NCBI GenBank assembly: GCA_963716005.1
Contig: OY970285.1
Span: 930,001 to 994,000 of the forward strand
DNA length: 64,000 nucleotides
Source of the DNA: CAVRUF01 sp963716005
GTDB taxonomy: Bacteria > Actinomycetota > Thermoleophilia > Gaiellales > Gaiellaceae
Direction: 5' to 3'
The position numbers and the translations under genes were made by a program. Of the stretch, positions 51,721-59,590 are shown piece after piece. Below the pieces are notes generated by a model, which was given only the letters and a program-made list of their open reading frames with translations, was not told the origin of the DNA and ran no database searches. Every line of letters starts with the position of its first letter. The stretch's first letter is position 1.

Positions 51721-52532
51721 ATGGCACGCAAGATCGCAATTCTCGGCGCCGGCAAGATCGGGGAGTCCCTGATTGCCGGCCTGCTGCTCTCCGACTGGTG
51801 CTCGCCGGAGCAGATCATCGCGACCGCGCGCGGGGAGGACCGGCTCGTCGGCATCCGCGAGCGGCACGGCGTCGAGACCACGCGCGACAACAAGGCCGCC
51901 GTAGAGGGCGCCGAGATCATCGTGATCGCGGTCAAGCCGCAGGACATCGAAGAGCTCCTCACCGAGCTGAACGGCTCGATCAAGCCGGATCAGACGGTTA
52001 TTTCGATCGCCGCGGCGATTCCGATCGCGCTCATCGAGCGCGGGCTGGGGGAGGACGTCCCGATCGTGCGGGCGATGCCGAACACGCCGTCCTCCGTCCA
52101 CGAGGGCATGGCCGGGCATCTCCGCCGGCGCTCATGCGACCGACGAGCACATGGCGCAGGCGGAAGAGGTGCTGGGCCACGTCGGCCGCACCGTCCGCGT
52201 GCCGGAGGCCTACATGGACGCCGTCACCGCGGTCTCCGGTTCAGGGCCGGCGTACTTTGCGCTGCTCGCCGAGTCGATGATCGAGGCCGGGATCCTGCTC
52301 GGGCTCTCCCGCGAGATCTCCACGCAGCTGGTCGTCCAGACGATGCTCGGAACCGCGAAGCTTGCTCCGCGACGGCGGCATGCACCCGGTCGAGCTGCGC
52401 GAGATGGTCACGTCCCCGGGCGGGACGACGATCGCAGCGATCCACGAGCTGGAGCAGGCGGGCGTCCGCGCCGCGTTCCTGAACGCGATCCAGGCCGCGA
52501 TGAAGCGCTCGAAGGAGCTGGCGGACGGCTAG
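51721..52532 (+). CDS. proC: Pyrroline-5-carboxylate reductase, two +1 frameshifts
   Basis: Last step of proline synthesis (NADPH-dependent). The Rossmann start IAILGAGKIGESLIAGLL, VIAVKPQDIEELL and RAMPNTPSSVHEGMAG are in the first frame. One extra G in GGG 52114-52116 and another at 52364 break it; removing them gives ISAGAHATDEHMAQAEEVLG, AVSGSGPAYFALLAESMIEA and REMVTSPGGTTIAAIHELEQ, and about 269 residues in total. Both are single G insertions in otherwise perfect sequence, so I suspect sequencing. TAGGCT 10 bases before ATG suggests a leaderless start. First core gene after the island; shares its stop CTAG with the next gene. Confidence 0.9.
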
Positions 52533-53383
52533 AAGGCGCGCGCCGGGTTCACGCATGCGCGCCGGACCCGAAGCTCGAAGTGCAGATGCGGCCCGGTGGC
52601 GCTCCCGGTGGCGCCGACGCGGCCGATCTTTCCGCCGCGGCGAACCCGCTGGCCGACCGACACGCCCACGCGGGAGAGGTGCGCGTACCACGTGTACGAC
52701 GCCCGTGAGTGCTTGACGACTACGAAGTTCCCGTAGCCGGCCGGATCCCAGCCGATCTGGGCCACGCGGCCCGATGCAGCCGCGCGAACGCGCGCGCCGA
52801 AGTTGGCCGGATAGTCGAGCCCGGTGTGGAAGCGGCGCCCGCGCGGGCCGAAGCCGTCCGTCCAGTAGCCGCCGATCGGCGCGGAGAGGTGGATTCGCGG
52901 CCGAACGAGCGGCCGGAGCAGTGCCCGGAGCGTCGCCGGCCCGGCGACACCGTCGGCGCCGAGGCGCGCGTGCGCCTGGAAGCGCTGAACTGCCACGGCC
53001 GTGCGCGGCCCGAAGCGACCGTCCATCGGACCGGACGGGAACCCGTGCCACGCGAGGAGGAACTGCGTCTGCGAGACGTCCCAGCCGACGCGGCCGGCGA
53101 CGAGCATCCGCGAGCCGTAGCTATGCCGGCCGAGCTTGCCGAGCGCGCGGCGAGTCCGCGGCCCGGGAACGCCGTCCACGCCGATCCGCGCATTGCGCTG
53201 GAGCCTCCGCACGGCGGCCTCGGTCCCGCGGCCCCAGTGGCCGTCGATCGTCCCGCGATAGAGGCCCTTGTGCGCCAGCGCGATCTGGAGCGCGGCCGTG
53301 CGCGGCTTGCCCATCTGCGCGGCAGATAGGGGTGCGGCGGCAAGAAGCGCCAGCAGAATGCAGGCGACGAATGCTCGTTTCAC
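52529..53383 (-). CDS. Secreted peptidoglycan hydrolase: two PG-binding domains and LytM (M23) peptidase
   Basis: 284 residues from GTG 53383. Signal peptide (VKRAFVACILLALLAAAPLS), two PG_binding_1 repeats at about 28-85 and 88-150 (GTIDGHWGRGTEAAVRRLQR; GPMDGRFGPRTAVAVQRFQA), then M23 with HTGLDYPANFGARVRAAASG (zinc His and Asp), HLSRVGVSVGQRV and GPHLHFELR (His-x-His). All zinc ligands are present, so it should be an active endopeptidase. Convergent with proC, the two stop codons sharing CTAG. Confidence 0.92.
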   Translation of the reverse strand: MKRAFVACILLALLAAAPLSAAQMGKPRTAALQIALAHKGLYRGTIDGHWGRGTEAAVRRLQRNARIGVDGVPGPRTRRALGKLGRHSYGSRMLVAGRVGWDVSQTQFLLAWHGFPSGPMDGRFGPRTAVAVQRFQAHARLGADGVAGPATLRALLRPLVRPRIHLSAPIGGYWTDGFGPRGRRFHTGLDYPANFGARVRAAASGRVAQIGWDPAGYGNFVVVKHSRASYTWYAHLSRVGVSVGQRVRRGGKIGRVGATGSATGPHLHFELRVRRACVNPARAF

Positions 53384-53432
53384 GGTTTCCCCCGGTCGTG
53401 CAGGGACCGTTATCGGCCATTTGCAGGGATTC

Positions 53433-54437
53433 CTAAACCGGCGCGACCACGTCCGCGCTGCATCCGAAGACGAGCGCGGCGGGCACCTCGTCGGGCGCAA
53501 CGCCTGCGAGGGAGCGGTGATCCGTGTCGATCTCGACCGGGTCCCAAGAGTCCAGACCGAGCGCGGAAGCGCCCGCCAGCGTGCCGATCGCCAGAAGCTC
53601 TTCCGGCGGAACGACCATGCGGCGCAGCGCCATGCGCCGGGCCACGCCCTCGAGCTCGCGCAGCTCCTCGAGCGGGTCGATGCGGACGTTCGAATCGGTG
53701 CCGATGCAAAGCCCGATCCCGCGGGCGCGGATCCGCTCGACGGGGACGAAGCCGTCGCCGAGGTTCGCCTCGGTCGTCGGGCAGGCGCAGATCCGCGACC
53801 CGGAGTCGGCGAGGAGATCCAGTTCAGGATCAGACGCGTGGGTTCCATGGACGATCGTCGTGCGTCGGCCGAGGCAGCCGGCCTGGGCGAGCAGCTCGAT
53901 GGGGCGGATGCCGTGCTCTTCGCAGCACTCCTCGATCTCGAGCGGCTGCTCGTCGGCGTGGATATGCAGGACGAGGCCCTCGCGCTCGGCGTAGCGCCCG
54001 ATCTCCTCGAGCCAGTCCAACGGGCACGCGCGCACCGAGTGCGGCGCGACGCCGACGTTCAGGCCCGCTTCCCGCAACGCCTCGACCTCGGCGAGATAGG
54101 CGGCGACGGACTCCTGCCGGAACCGGTCGATCCCACCGCGCGCGTACGCCACGTGGAGGAGCACGATCTCGATTCCGGCCTCCTCCGCGGCCTCCGCGGC
54201 GGCGCGCGCCTCGGCGACGCCCAGGTAGTGGAACTCCCCGACGGCCGTGTAGCCGGCGGCGCGCATCTCCCGATAGACGTCGACGTAGTCGCGCCGCACG
54301 TCTGCCACGGTGACCCGCGCGGCCTCGTCCAGCATCGACTCGCGCCACGCCCAGAAATCGGCGCCCTCGTTGCGCCCGCGCAGCCGACGCTGGAAGGCGT
54401 GGCTGTGCGCGTTCACGAATCCGGGAAGGCTCAGCAC
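53433..54437 (-). CDS. hutF: Formimidoylglutamate deiminase-like amidohydrolase
   Basis: 334 residues. GFVNAHSHAFQRRLRGR (metal HxH), LHIHADEQPLEIEECCEEHG, IVHGTHASD and CIGTDSNVRIDPLEELRELE follow the HutF pattern (N-formimino-L-glutamate to formylglutamate, histidine breakdown). It begins straight at the first barrel strand, so the N-terminal beta-sandwich half of about 45 residues seen in Pseudomonas HutF is missing; only 23 bases separate the start from the divergent gene. TATCCT lies 7 bases upstream of GTG without a Shine-Dalgarno, fitting a leaderless start. Another amidohydrolase of the family is possible. Confidence 0.75.
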   Translation of the reverse strand: MLSLPGFVNAHSHAFQRRLRGRNEGADFWAWRESMLDEAARVTVADVRRDYVDVYREMRAAGYTAVGEFHYLGVAEARAAAEAAEEAGIEIVLLHVAYARGGIDRFRQESVAAYLAEVEALREAGLNVGVAPHSVRACPLDWLEEIGRYAEREGLVLHIHADEQPLEIEECCEEHGIRPIELLAQAGCLGRRTTIVHGTHASDPELDLLADSGSRICACPTTEANLGDGFVPVERIRARGIGLCIGTDSNVRIDPLEELRELEGVARRMALRRMVVPPEELLAIGTLAGASALGLDSWDPVEIDTDHRSLAGVAPDEVPAALVFGCSADVVAPV

Positions 54438-54460
54438 GAGGGCGAGGATACGATGGATCC

Positions 54461-55009
54461 ATGGCGGCCCGCGCAGTCCCCGCACCGCTCGCGAAGCTCC
54501 CGAACGCGCTGACGATCGCGCGCTTCGCGCTGATCCCCGTCTTCGCGGTCCTGGTCGTCCAGGCCGACGGCGCCGGAAGCTGGACGGCCGCCTGGGTGTT
54601 CGCGATCGCCGGCATCACGGACCAGGTGGACGGCTGGCTCGCGCGGCGCTGGCACGTTGAGTCCCAGTTCGGCAAGTTCGCGGATCCGCTCGCCGATCGC
54701 CTCATGATCGACACGGCCGTCGTCCTCCTCTGGTGGGACGGCCGGCTGCCGTGGGTCGCGCTCGCCGTGATCCTGGCGCGTGACGGCGCGCTCATCCTCG
54801 GCTACCCGCTCGTGCGCGGCCGCGGCTACGAGTTCGAGGTCAATTTCCTCGGCAAGCTCGCGACCTGGGTGCTGTACGCGAGCCTCTTCTTCGTGACCGG
54901 AACCGAAACGGGCACGACGTGGCCACTCGTCCTCTTCTGGATCGGGCTCGGGCTTGCTGTCCTGGCCGCCGCCCAATACCTCCTGAAAGCCCGGCGAGAA
55001 ACGCGATGA
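54461..55009 (+). CDS. pgsA: CDP-alcohol phosphatidyltransferase (PgsA-like)
   Basis: 182 residues, about five membrane helices. The family signature D-x2-D-G-x2-A-R-x8-G-x3-D-x3-D is intact as DQVDGWLARRWHVESQFGKF then ADPLADR. Makes a phospholipid by moving the phosphatidyl group from CDP-diacylglycerol; phosphatidylglycerophosphate synthase is most likely by length and PNALTIARFALIPVF start, but phosphatidylinositol phosphate synthase is not excluded. Overlaps the next gene by 4 bases. Confidence 0.87.
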   Translation: MAARAVPAPLAKLPNALTIARFALIPVFAVLVVQADGAGSWTAAWVFAIAGITDQVDGWLARRWHVESQFGKFADPLADRLMIDTAVVLLWWDGRLPWVALAVILARDGALILGYPLVRGRGYEFEVNFLGKLATWVLYASLFFVTGTETGTTWPLVLFWIGLGLAVLAAAQYLLKARRETR

Positions 55010-57540
55010 AGGCCGTCGTGATGGCGGGCGGGGAGGGAACGCGCCTCCGGCCGCTGACGTCGAACCAGCCGAAGCCGATGGTGCCCATCGTCGGCAAGCC
55101 CTGCATGGAGCACGTGATCGACCTGCTCCGCCGCCATGGGGTGGACGACATCGTGGTGACGCTCGCGTTCATGCCGCAGGCGATCCGCAGCTACTTCGGG
55201 GACGGCTCGGCGCACGGCGTCCGCATCCGCTACTCGGTCGAGGAGACGCCCGCCGGGACTGCCGGCTCGGTGAAGCTCGCCGAGGAGGAGCTCGACGAGC
55301 CGTTCCTCGTCATCTCCGGGGACGCGCTCTGCGACATCGACCTGACCGCGCTCATCCGCGCCCACGAGGAGCGCGAGTCGGTCGTCACGATCGCGCTGAA
55401 GAGCGTCGACAACCCGCTCGAGTTCGGAATCGTCGTCACCGACTCCGACGGCCGCATCGAGCGCTTCCTCGAGAAGCCGTCGTGGTCGCAGGTCTTCACG
55501 GACACGATCAACACCGGCATCTACGTGATGGATCCCGAGGCGCTGCGCAACGTCCCCGAGGACGAGCCGTACGACTTCTCCAAGCAGCTCTTCCCGCTCC
55601 TCCTGGAGAAGGGCCGCCCGATGTACGGCCACGTGGTCGAGGGCTACTGGAAGGACATCGGGAACCTCGACCAGTACCGCGAAGCGAACTTCGACGCGCT
55701 CGACGAGCGCGTGCAGCTCGAGATCCCGGGGATCCGCCTGCGCGGCAACGTCTGGGTGGGCGAGGGAGTCGAGCTCGGCGACGTCGCGACCGTTCAGGGG
55801 CCCGCGTTCATCGGCATGTACTGCCGGATCCACCCCGACGCGTCCGTCGGCGCCTACTCGGTGCTCTCGCAGAGCGTAGTCCTGCGCGAGCACGCCCGGG
55901 TTGCCCGCTCGATCCTCGACGCGTCGACGTACGTGGGCCGGCAGGCGCTGATCGAGGGCGCGGTGGTCGGCCGGATGTGCGACATCCGCTCCCACGTGCG
56001 CATCGGCCAGAACGCGGCGATCGGCGACCAGACGACGATCGGGGACGACGCCGTCGTGGCGCCGGGCGTCCGCGTCTACCCGTTCAAGGACATCGAGGCC
56101 GGCACGCACGTCGACCGCAACGTCATCTGGGAGGCGCGCACGGCCGCGTCGATCTTCGGGCGGGAGCGCATCCGTGGGCTCGTGAACGTCGATCTGACGC
56201 CCGAGACGGCGCTCAGGCTGGGGATGGCCCTCGGAACCGCTCTGAAGCGCGGAGCACGCGTCGTGACGAGCCGCGAGGCCGACACGTCGGCTCGGCTCCT
56301 GCGCCGCGCGGTGTTCGTCGGCCTGAACGCGACCGGGGTGGACGTCTCCGACCTCCGCGTCATGCCCGCGGCGGTGAACAGGCACCTGCTGAAGCTCGAG
56401 GGCTACGAGGCCGGCCTGCACGTGGGCCCGAGCGCGAACGATCCCGAGGCGGTCGAGATCCAGATCTTCGAGCCGCCGGGCGTGCAGGCGTCCTCCGCGT
56501 TCGTCAAGAAGGTCGAGAACCACTTCGGACGCCAGGATTTCCGCCGCGCGGCCGCCGACGAGGTGGGGGAAATCCGCTACCCGGCCAACGCGGGCGAGGA
56601 GTACGCCCAGGCGCTACTGGCGACGCTCGACGCCGACGCGATCCGCAAGCGCCGGTTCCGGATCGTCGTCGACTACGCCTACGCGTCGGCGTCGCTCGTC
56701 CTGCCGCTCGTGCTCGGCCCGCTCGGCGTGGAGGTGGTCTCGGCCCGCGCGTACCTCCGCGAACGGCGTCCGCCCGAGGCCGAGCCGCTCGACGGCACGC
56801 TCCTGCACGCCGAACGGCTCGTCACGGCGGTGAACGCCCACTTCGGCGTCGTGTTCGACCCGGGCGCCGAGCGCCTCTTCCTCCTGGACGAGAACGCGCA
56901 GGAGATTCCTCCCGGCCAGGCTCTGCTGCTCTTCCTGAAGCTCCTGGCCGGCCGGGAGGGGCGCGTGGCGGTTCCTGTGACGGTCACGAGCCTCGTCGAC
57001 GAGTTCGCGGCCGGGTCGGGCCTCGAGGTCGAGCGGACGCCCGCGTCGCTCGAGGCGCTGACGCGGACGGCGGCGAGGGACGGCGTCGTCTTCGCCGGCT
57101 CGGGGAGCGGCGGGTTCCTCTTCCCGGACTTCCTGCCGGCCTACGACGGCGTCGCGAGCCTCTGCAAGCTCCTGGAGCTCCTGGCGCCGCTCGACGAGCC
57201 GCTCTCGGCGCTCGCCGCCGACCTGCCCGTTCCCGCCGTCCGCCACCGCGAGATCCGCTGCCCGTGGGCGCGCAAGGGCACGGTCATGCGCGTCCTCGCC
57301 GAGGAGATGAAGGCGGAGCGCACGGATCCGCTCGACGGCATCAAGGTGTTCTTCGACTCGGGCTGGGCGCAAGTGCTCCCGGATCCCGCCGAACCGCTCG
57401 TGCACGTGTATGCCGAGGGCGCCTCAGAGGAGGAATCACGCGACCTCGAGGAGAAGTTCGCAACGCTCGTGGAGACCGCGATTGCGGGCGAAAGCGACGG
57501 CGTGGAGGCCCAGAACCCTCAAGTCGAGGTTGAAGGATGA
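55006..57540 (+). CDS. Sugar-1-phosphate nucleotidyltransferase fused to left-handed beta-helix and degenerate phosphomannomutase-like domain
   Basis: 844 residues. Residues 1-235 are a nucleotidyltransferase (VVMAGGEGTRLRPLTSNQPK; ISGDALCDIDL; YWKDIGNLDQYREAN). 245-375 are hexapeptide repeats. 385-840 have the phosphohexomutase fold, but the catalytic TASHNP loop is AGLHVGPSANDPEAVEIQIF here, without the Ser-His pair, and the phosphate-binding and metal loops are also altered. Similar fusions in Streptomyces are called mannose-1-phosphate guanylyltransferase. The first domain should be active (NDP-sugar formation); the last is probably structural or regulatory. ATG 55006 overlaps pgsA by 4 bases. 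Confidence 0.85.
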   Translation: MKAVVMAGGEGTRLRPLTSNQPKPMVPIVGKPCMEHVIDLLRRHGVDDIVVTLAFMPQAIRSYFGDGSAHGVRIRYSVEETPAGTAGSVKLAEEELDEPFLVISGDALCDIDLTALIRAHEERESVVTIALKSVDNPLEFGIVVTDSDGRIERFLEKPSWSQVFTDTINTGIYVMDPEALRNVPEDEPYDFSKQLFPLLLEKGRPMYGHVVEGYWKDIGNLDQYREANFDALDERVQLEIPGIRLRGNVWVGEGVELGDVATVQGPAFIGMYCRIHPDASVGAYSVLSQSVVLREHARVARSILDASTYVGRQALIEGAVVGRMCDIRSHVRIGQNAAIGDQTTIGDDAVVAPGVRVYPFKDIEAGTHVDRNVIWEARTAASIFGRERIRGLVNVDLTPETALRLGMALGTALKRGARVVTSREADTSARLLRRAVFVGLNATGVDVSDLRVMPAAVNRHLLKLEGYEAGLHVGPSANDPEAVEIQIFEPPGVQASSAFVKKVENHFGRQDFRRAAADEVGEIRYPANAGEEYAQALLATLDADAIRKRRFRIVVDYAYASASLVLPLVLGPLGVEVVSARAYLRERRPPEAEPLDGTLLHAERLVTAVNAHFGVVFDPGAERLFLLDENAQEIPPGQALLLFLKLLAGREGRVAVPVTVTSLVDEFAAGSGLEVERTPASLEALTRTAARDGVVFAGSGSGGFLFPDFLPAYDGVASLCKLLELLAPLDEPLSALAADLPVPAVRHREIRCPWARKGTVMRVLAEEMKAERTDPLDGIKVFFDSGWAQVLPDPAEPLVHVYAEGASEEESRDLEEKFATLVETAIAGESDGVEAQNPQVEVEG

Positions 57541-57585
57541 ACCGCCGGATGGTTTACTGAAGGCTCACCTGCGAGGAGGACCGAC

Positions 57586-57840
57586 GTGGACGCGCTTCCC
57601 GACTTGAAGACCCTCTCCGACGAGCAGCTGCGAGACCTGATCGACGGGCTGGTCGCCCAGGAGCACGAGGTCTCGTACCAGCGCCGAATCCTGCACGGAA
57701 AGATCGACATCCTGAAGGCGGAGCTGCAGTCGCGGCTCCAGCAGCAAGTGGGGGACGAGAAGACGAGCCCCTTGTACGAGGTGGATGTCGACAAGCTCGC
57801 CGAGATCCTCACCTCGCGAGCGGCGCCGCCGAACCCGTGA
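57586..57840 (+). CDS. RsiG-like small helical-hairpin protein, candidate c-di-GMP receptor/anti-sigma
   Basis: 84 residues, two helices. EHEVSYQRRILHGKIDILKA fits E(X)3S(X)2R(X)3Q(X)3D, the c-di-GMP signature of Streptomyces RsiG, except that the Gln is His. RsiG binds and holds the sigma factor WhiG when loaded with c-di-GMP; deep-branching actinobacteria have short versions with one motif. GTG 57586 has GAGGAGG 6 bases upstream and TTTACT as possible -10. Overlaps the FHA gene by 4 bases, so c-di-GMP reading may be tied to kinase signalling. No WhiG-type sigma is in the window. Older databases name such proteins 'aerial mycelium formation'. Confidence 0.7.
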   Translation: MDALPDLKTLSDEQLRDLIDGLVAQEHEVSYQRRILHGKIDILKAELQSRLQQQVGDEKTSPLYEVDVDKLAEILTSRAAPPNP

Positions 57841-58298
57841 CCCACGTGCACTGCCCTGAATGCGGGTTCCAGAACCTGGAGTCCGCGAACTACTGCTCCA
57901 AGTGCGGAGCCCTGCTCATCCACGAGGACGCGGGCGGGCACACGACGATGTCGTTCGCGCCCGAAGAGCTCGTCGAGGACACGCCGATCGACGAGCTCCT
58001 GGTGGAAGGCACGGCGCTCGTGGTGCGCTCCGGGGGTGGCCGGCAGGGGGAGCTCTTTCCGCTCGAGGACGATCGCATCGAGATCGGCCGCTCGCCCGAC
58101 GCCGCCGTGTTCCTCGACGACGTGACCGTCTCGCGGGTCCACGCCGTCCTCGTCAAGGAGGAGACGGGCTACGTGATCGAGGACACGGGGAGCCTGAACG
58201 GCACGTACGTGAACCGCCGCCGCGTCGAGCGCGCGACGCTCGAGGACGGCGACGAAGTCCAGATCGGCAAGTACCGGCTGACATTCCTTTCCCGCTGA
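57837..58298 (+). CDS. Zinc-ribbon FHA domain protein (GarA-like)
   Basis: 153 residues. Residues 5-27 are a zinc ribbon (CPECGF...CSKCGA, two CxxC pairs). A Thr-containing stretch GGHTTMSFAPEEL lies before the FHA domain (about 60-150) with IEIGRSPDAAVFLDD, VSRVHAVLV and SLNGTYVNRRR, the phospho-Thr-binding residues R, S and N in place. GarA of mycobacteria has this plan: the N-terminal TT is phosphorylated by PknB/PknG and then binds its own FHA domain, controlling glutamate metabolism. Next gene is a MerR regulator, a conserved pair in Actinomycetota. Confidence 0.85.
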   Translation: MTHVHCPECGFQNLESANYCSKCGALLIHEDAGGHTTMSFAPEELVEDTPIDELLVEGTALVVRSGGGRQGELFPLEDDRIEIGRSPDAAVFLDDVTVSRVHAVLVKEETGYVIEDTGSLNGTYVNRRRVERATLEDGDEVQIGKYRLTFLSR

Positions 58299-58302
58299 AC
58301 CC

Positions 58303-58992
58303 ATGAGCACCCAGACCATCGATACGAGCGGACGGCGCCTGACCATCGGGGCGGTGCGAGAACGCCTCGTGGAGGAGTTCCCGGACATCTCGATCTCGAA
58401 GATCCGCTACCTCGAAGGCCAGGGGCTGCTCGCGCCGCGAAGGACGCAGAGTGGCTACCGCCTCTACTCGGACGAGGACGTCGAGCGCCTGCGCACGATC
58501 CTGCAGCTCCAGCGGGACGAGTTCCTGCCCCTGCGCGTGATTCGCGACGAGCTCATGTCTCCCGGGACGAAGCGCCGCACTCGGCGCCGGTCCTCGGCGG
58601 GCCCGCTCTCGGCGCACGAACCGACCATCGATTTGCGCACGCTCTGCGAGCGCTCGGGCACCGACGCGGCGTTCGTCCGTGAGCTCGAGGACTTCGGGAT
58701 TCTCGAGGCGGTCGAGGAGGACGGCGAGAAGGGCTATCCGGAGCGCGACATCGAGATCGTGTCGGCCTGCGCGCGCCTGCAGCGCTTCGGCATCGAGCCG
58801 CGCAACCTTCGTGCGATTCGAAACGGCGCGTCGTCGACCGCCGGACTCCTGGAGCAGATCGTCGCTCCGGCGCTCCATTCGCGGAATCCCGAGCGGCGCA
58901 GCGCGGGGATCGAAGATCTGGAGACACTCGCCGCGACGTCGCAGGAGCTCTCGCAGCTGCTCTTCTGGCGCGCCCTCCGATCGCTGGTCTGA
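58303..58992 (+). CDS. MerR family regulator (FtsR-like)
   Basis: 229 residues. N-terminal winged helix typical of MerR (LTIGAVRERLVEEFPDISIS, KIRYLEGQGLLAPRRTQSGY, RLYSDEDVERL), a basic Ser/Arg linker and a second helical domain (about 110-229) that again starts like a helix-turn-helix (RTLCERSGTDAAFVRELEDF). This two-domain plan and the FHA neighbour match FtsR, which activates ftsZ in Corynebacterium. No metal-binding Cys. Confidence 0.82.
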   Translation: MSTQTIDTSGRRLTIGAVRERLVEEFPDISISKIRYLEGQGLLAPRRTQSGYRLYSDEDVERLRTILQLQRDEFLPLRVIRDELMSPGTKRRTRRRSSAGPLSAHEPTIDLRTLCERSGTDAAFVRELEDFGILEAVEEDGEKGYPERDIEIVSACARLQRFGIEPRNLRAIRNGASSTAGLLEQIVAPALHSRNPERRSAGIEDLETLAATSQELSQLLFWRALRSLV

Positions 58993-59008
58993 GTAAGCTC
59001 CGGCGGCC

Positions 59009-59527
59009 ATGGCCGTAGATCTCGCGTCGAAGATCCGCGACATCCCGGACTTCCCCAAGCCCGGGATCGTCTTCAAGGACATCATGCCGCTGCTCGCGGA
59101 CCCCGATGCGTTCCGCGCGGCGGTGGACGGCCTGGCCGAGTTCGCCGCGCCGCGCAAGCCCGATCTGATCCTCGGCGCCGAGGCGCGCGGGTTCATCCTC
59201 GGCGGGGCCCTGGCGCTCCAGCTCGGCTGCGGCTTCGTGGCCGCGCGCAAGCCGGGGAAGCTCCCGTGGGAGACGATCGACGCCGAGTACGCGCTCGAGT
59301 ACGGCGTCGACCGCCTCGAGCTCCACGCCGACGCGATTCCCAAGGACGCGCGCGTGCTCGTGCACGACGATCTGCTGGCGACCGGCGGCACCGCGCACGC
59401 GAAGATCGACCTGGTGGAGCAGCTCGGGGGCGAGGTCGTCGGGCTCGCCTTCGTTATCGAGCTCGCGTTCCTGAACGGCCGCGACAAGCTCGCCGGCTAC
59501 GACGTCCATTCGCTGATCCAGTACTGA
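59009..59527 (+). CDS. apt: Adenine phosphoribosyltransferase
   Basis: Salvages adenine to AMP with PRPP. 172 residues, the usual size. IRDIPDFPKPGIVFKDIMPL at the N-terminus, LILGAEARGFILGGALALQL, RKPGKLPWETI and the PRPP loop VLVHDDLLATGGTAHA (residues about 113-128). TAAGCT 9 bases before ATG with no Shine-Dalgarno fits a leaderless start. Confidence 0.96.
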   Translation: MAVDLASKIRDIPDFPKPGIVFKDIMPLLADPDAFRAAVDGLAEFAAPRKPDLILGAEARGFILGGALALQLGCGFVAARKPGKLPWETIDAEYALEYGVDRLELHADAIPKDARVLVHDDLLATGGTAHAKIDLVEQLGGEVVGLAFVIELAFLNGRDKLAGYDVHSLIQY

Positions 59528-59590
59528 CGCGTTAGCCCAGCGCGCCTCGCGGGAACTCTCGCGGAGCAACCGTCGACGGGAGGGAAGGAC

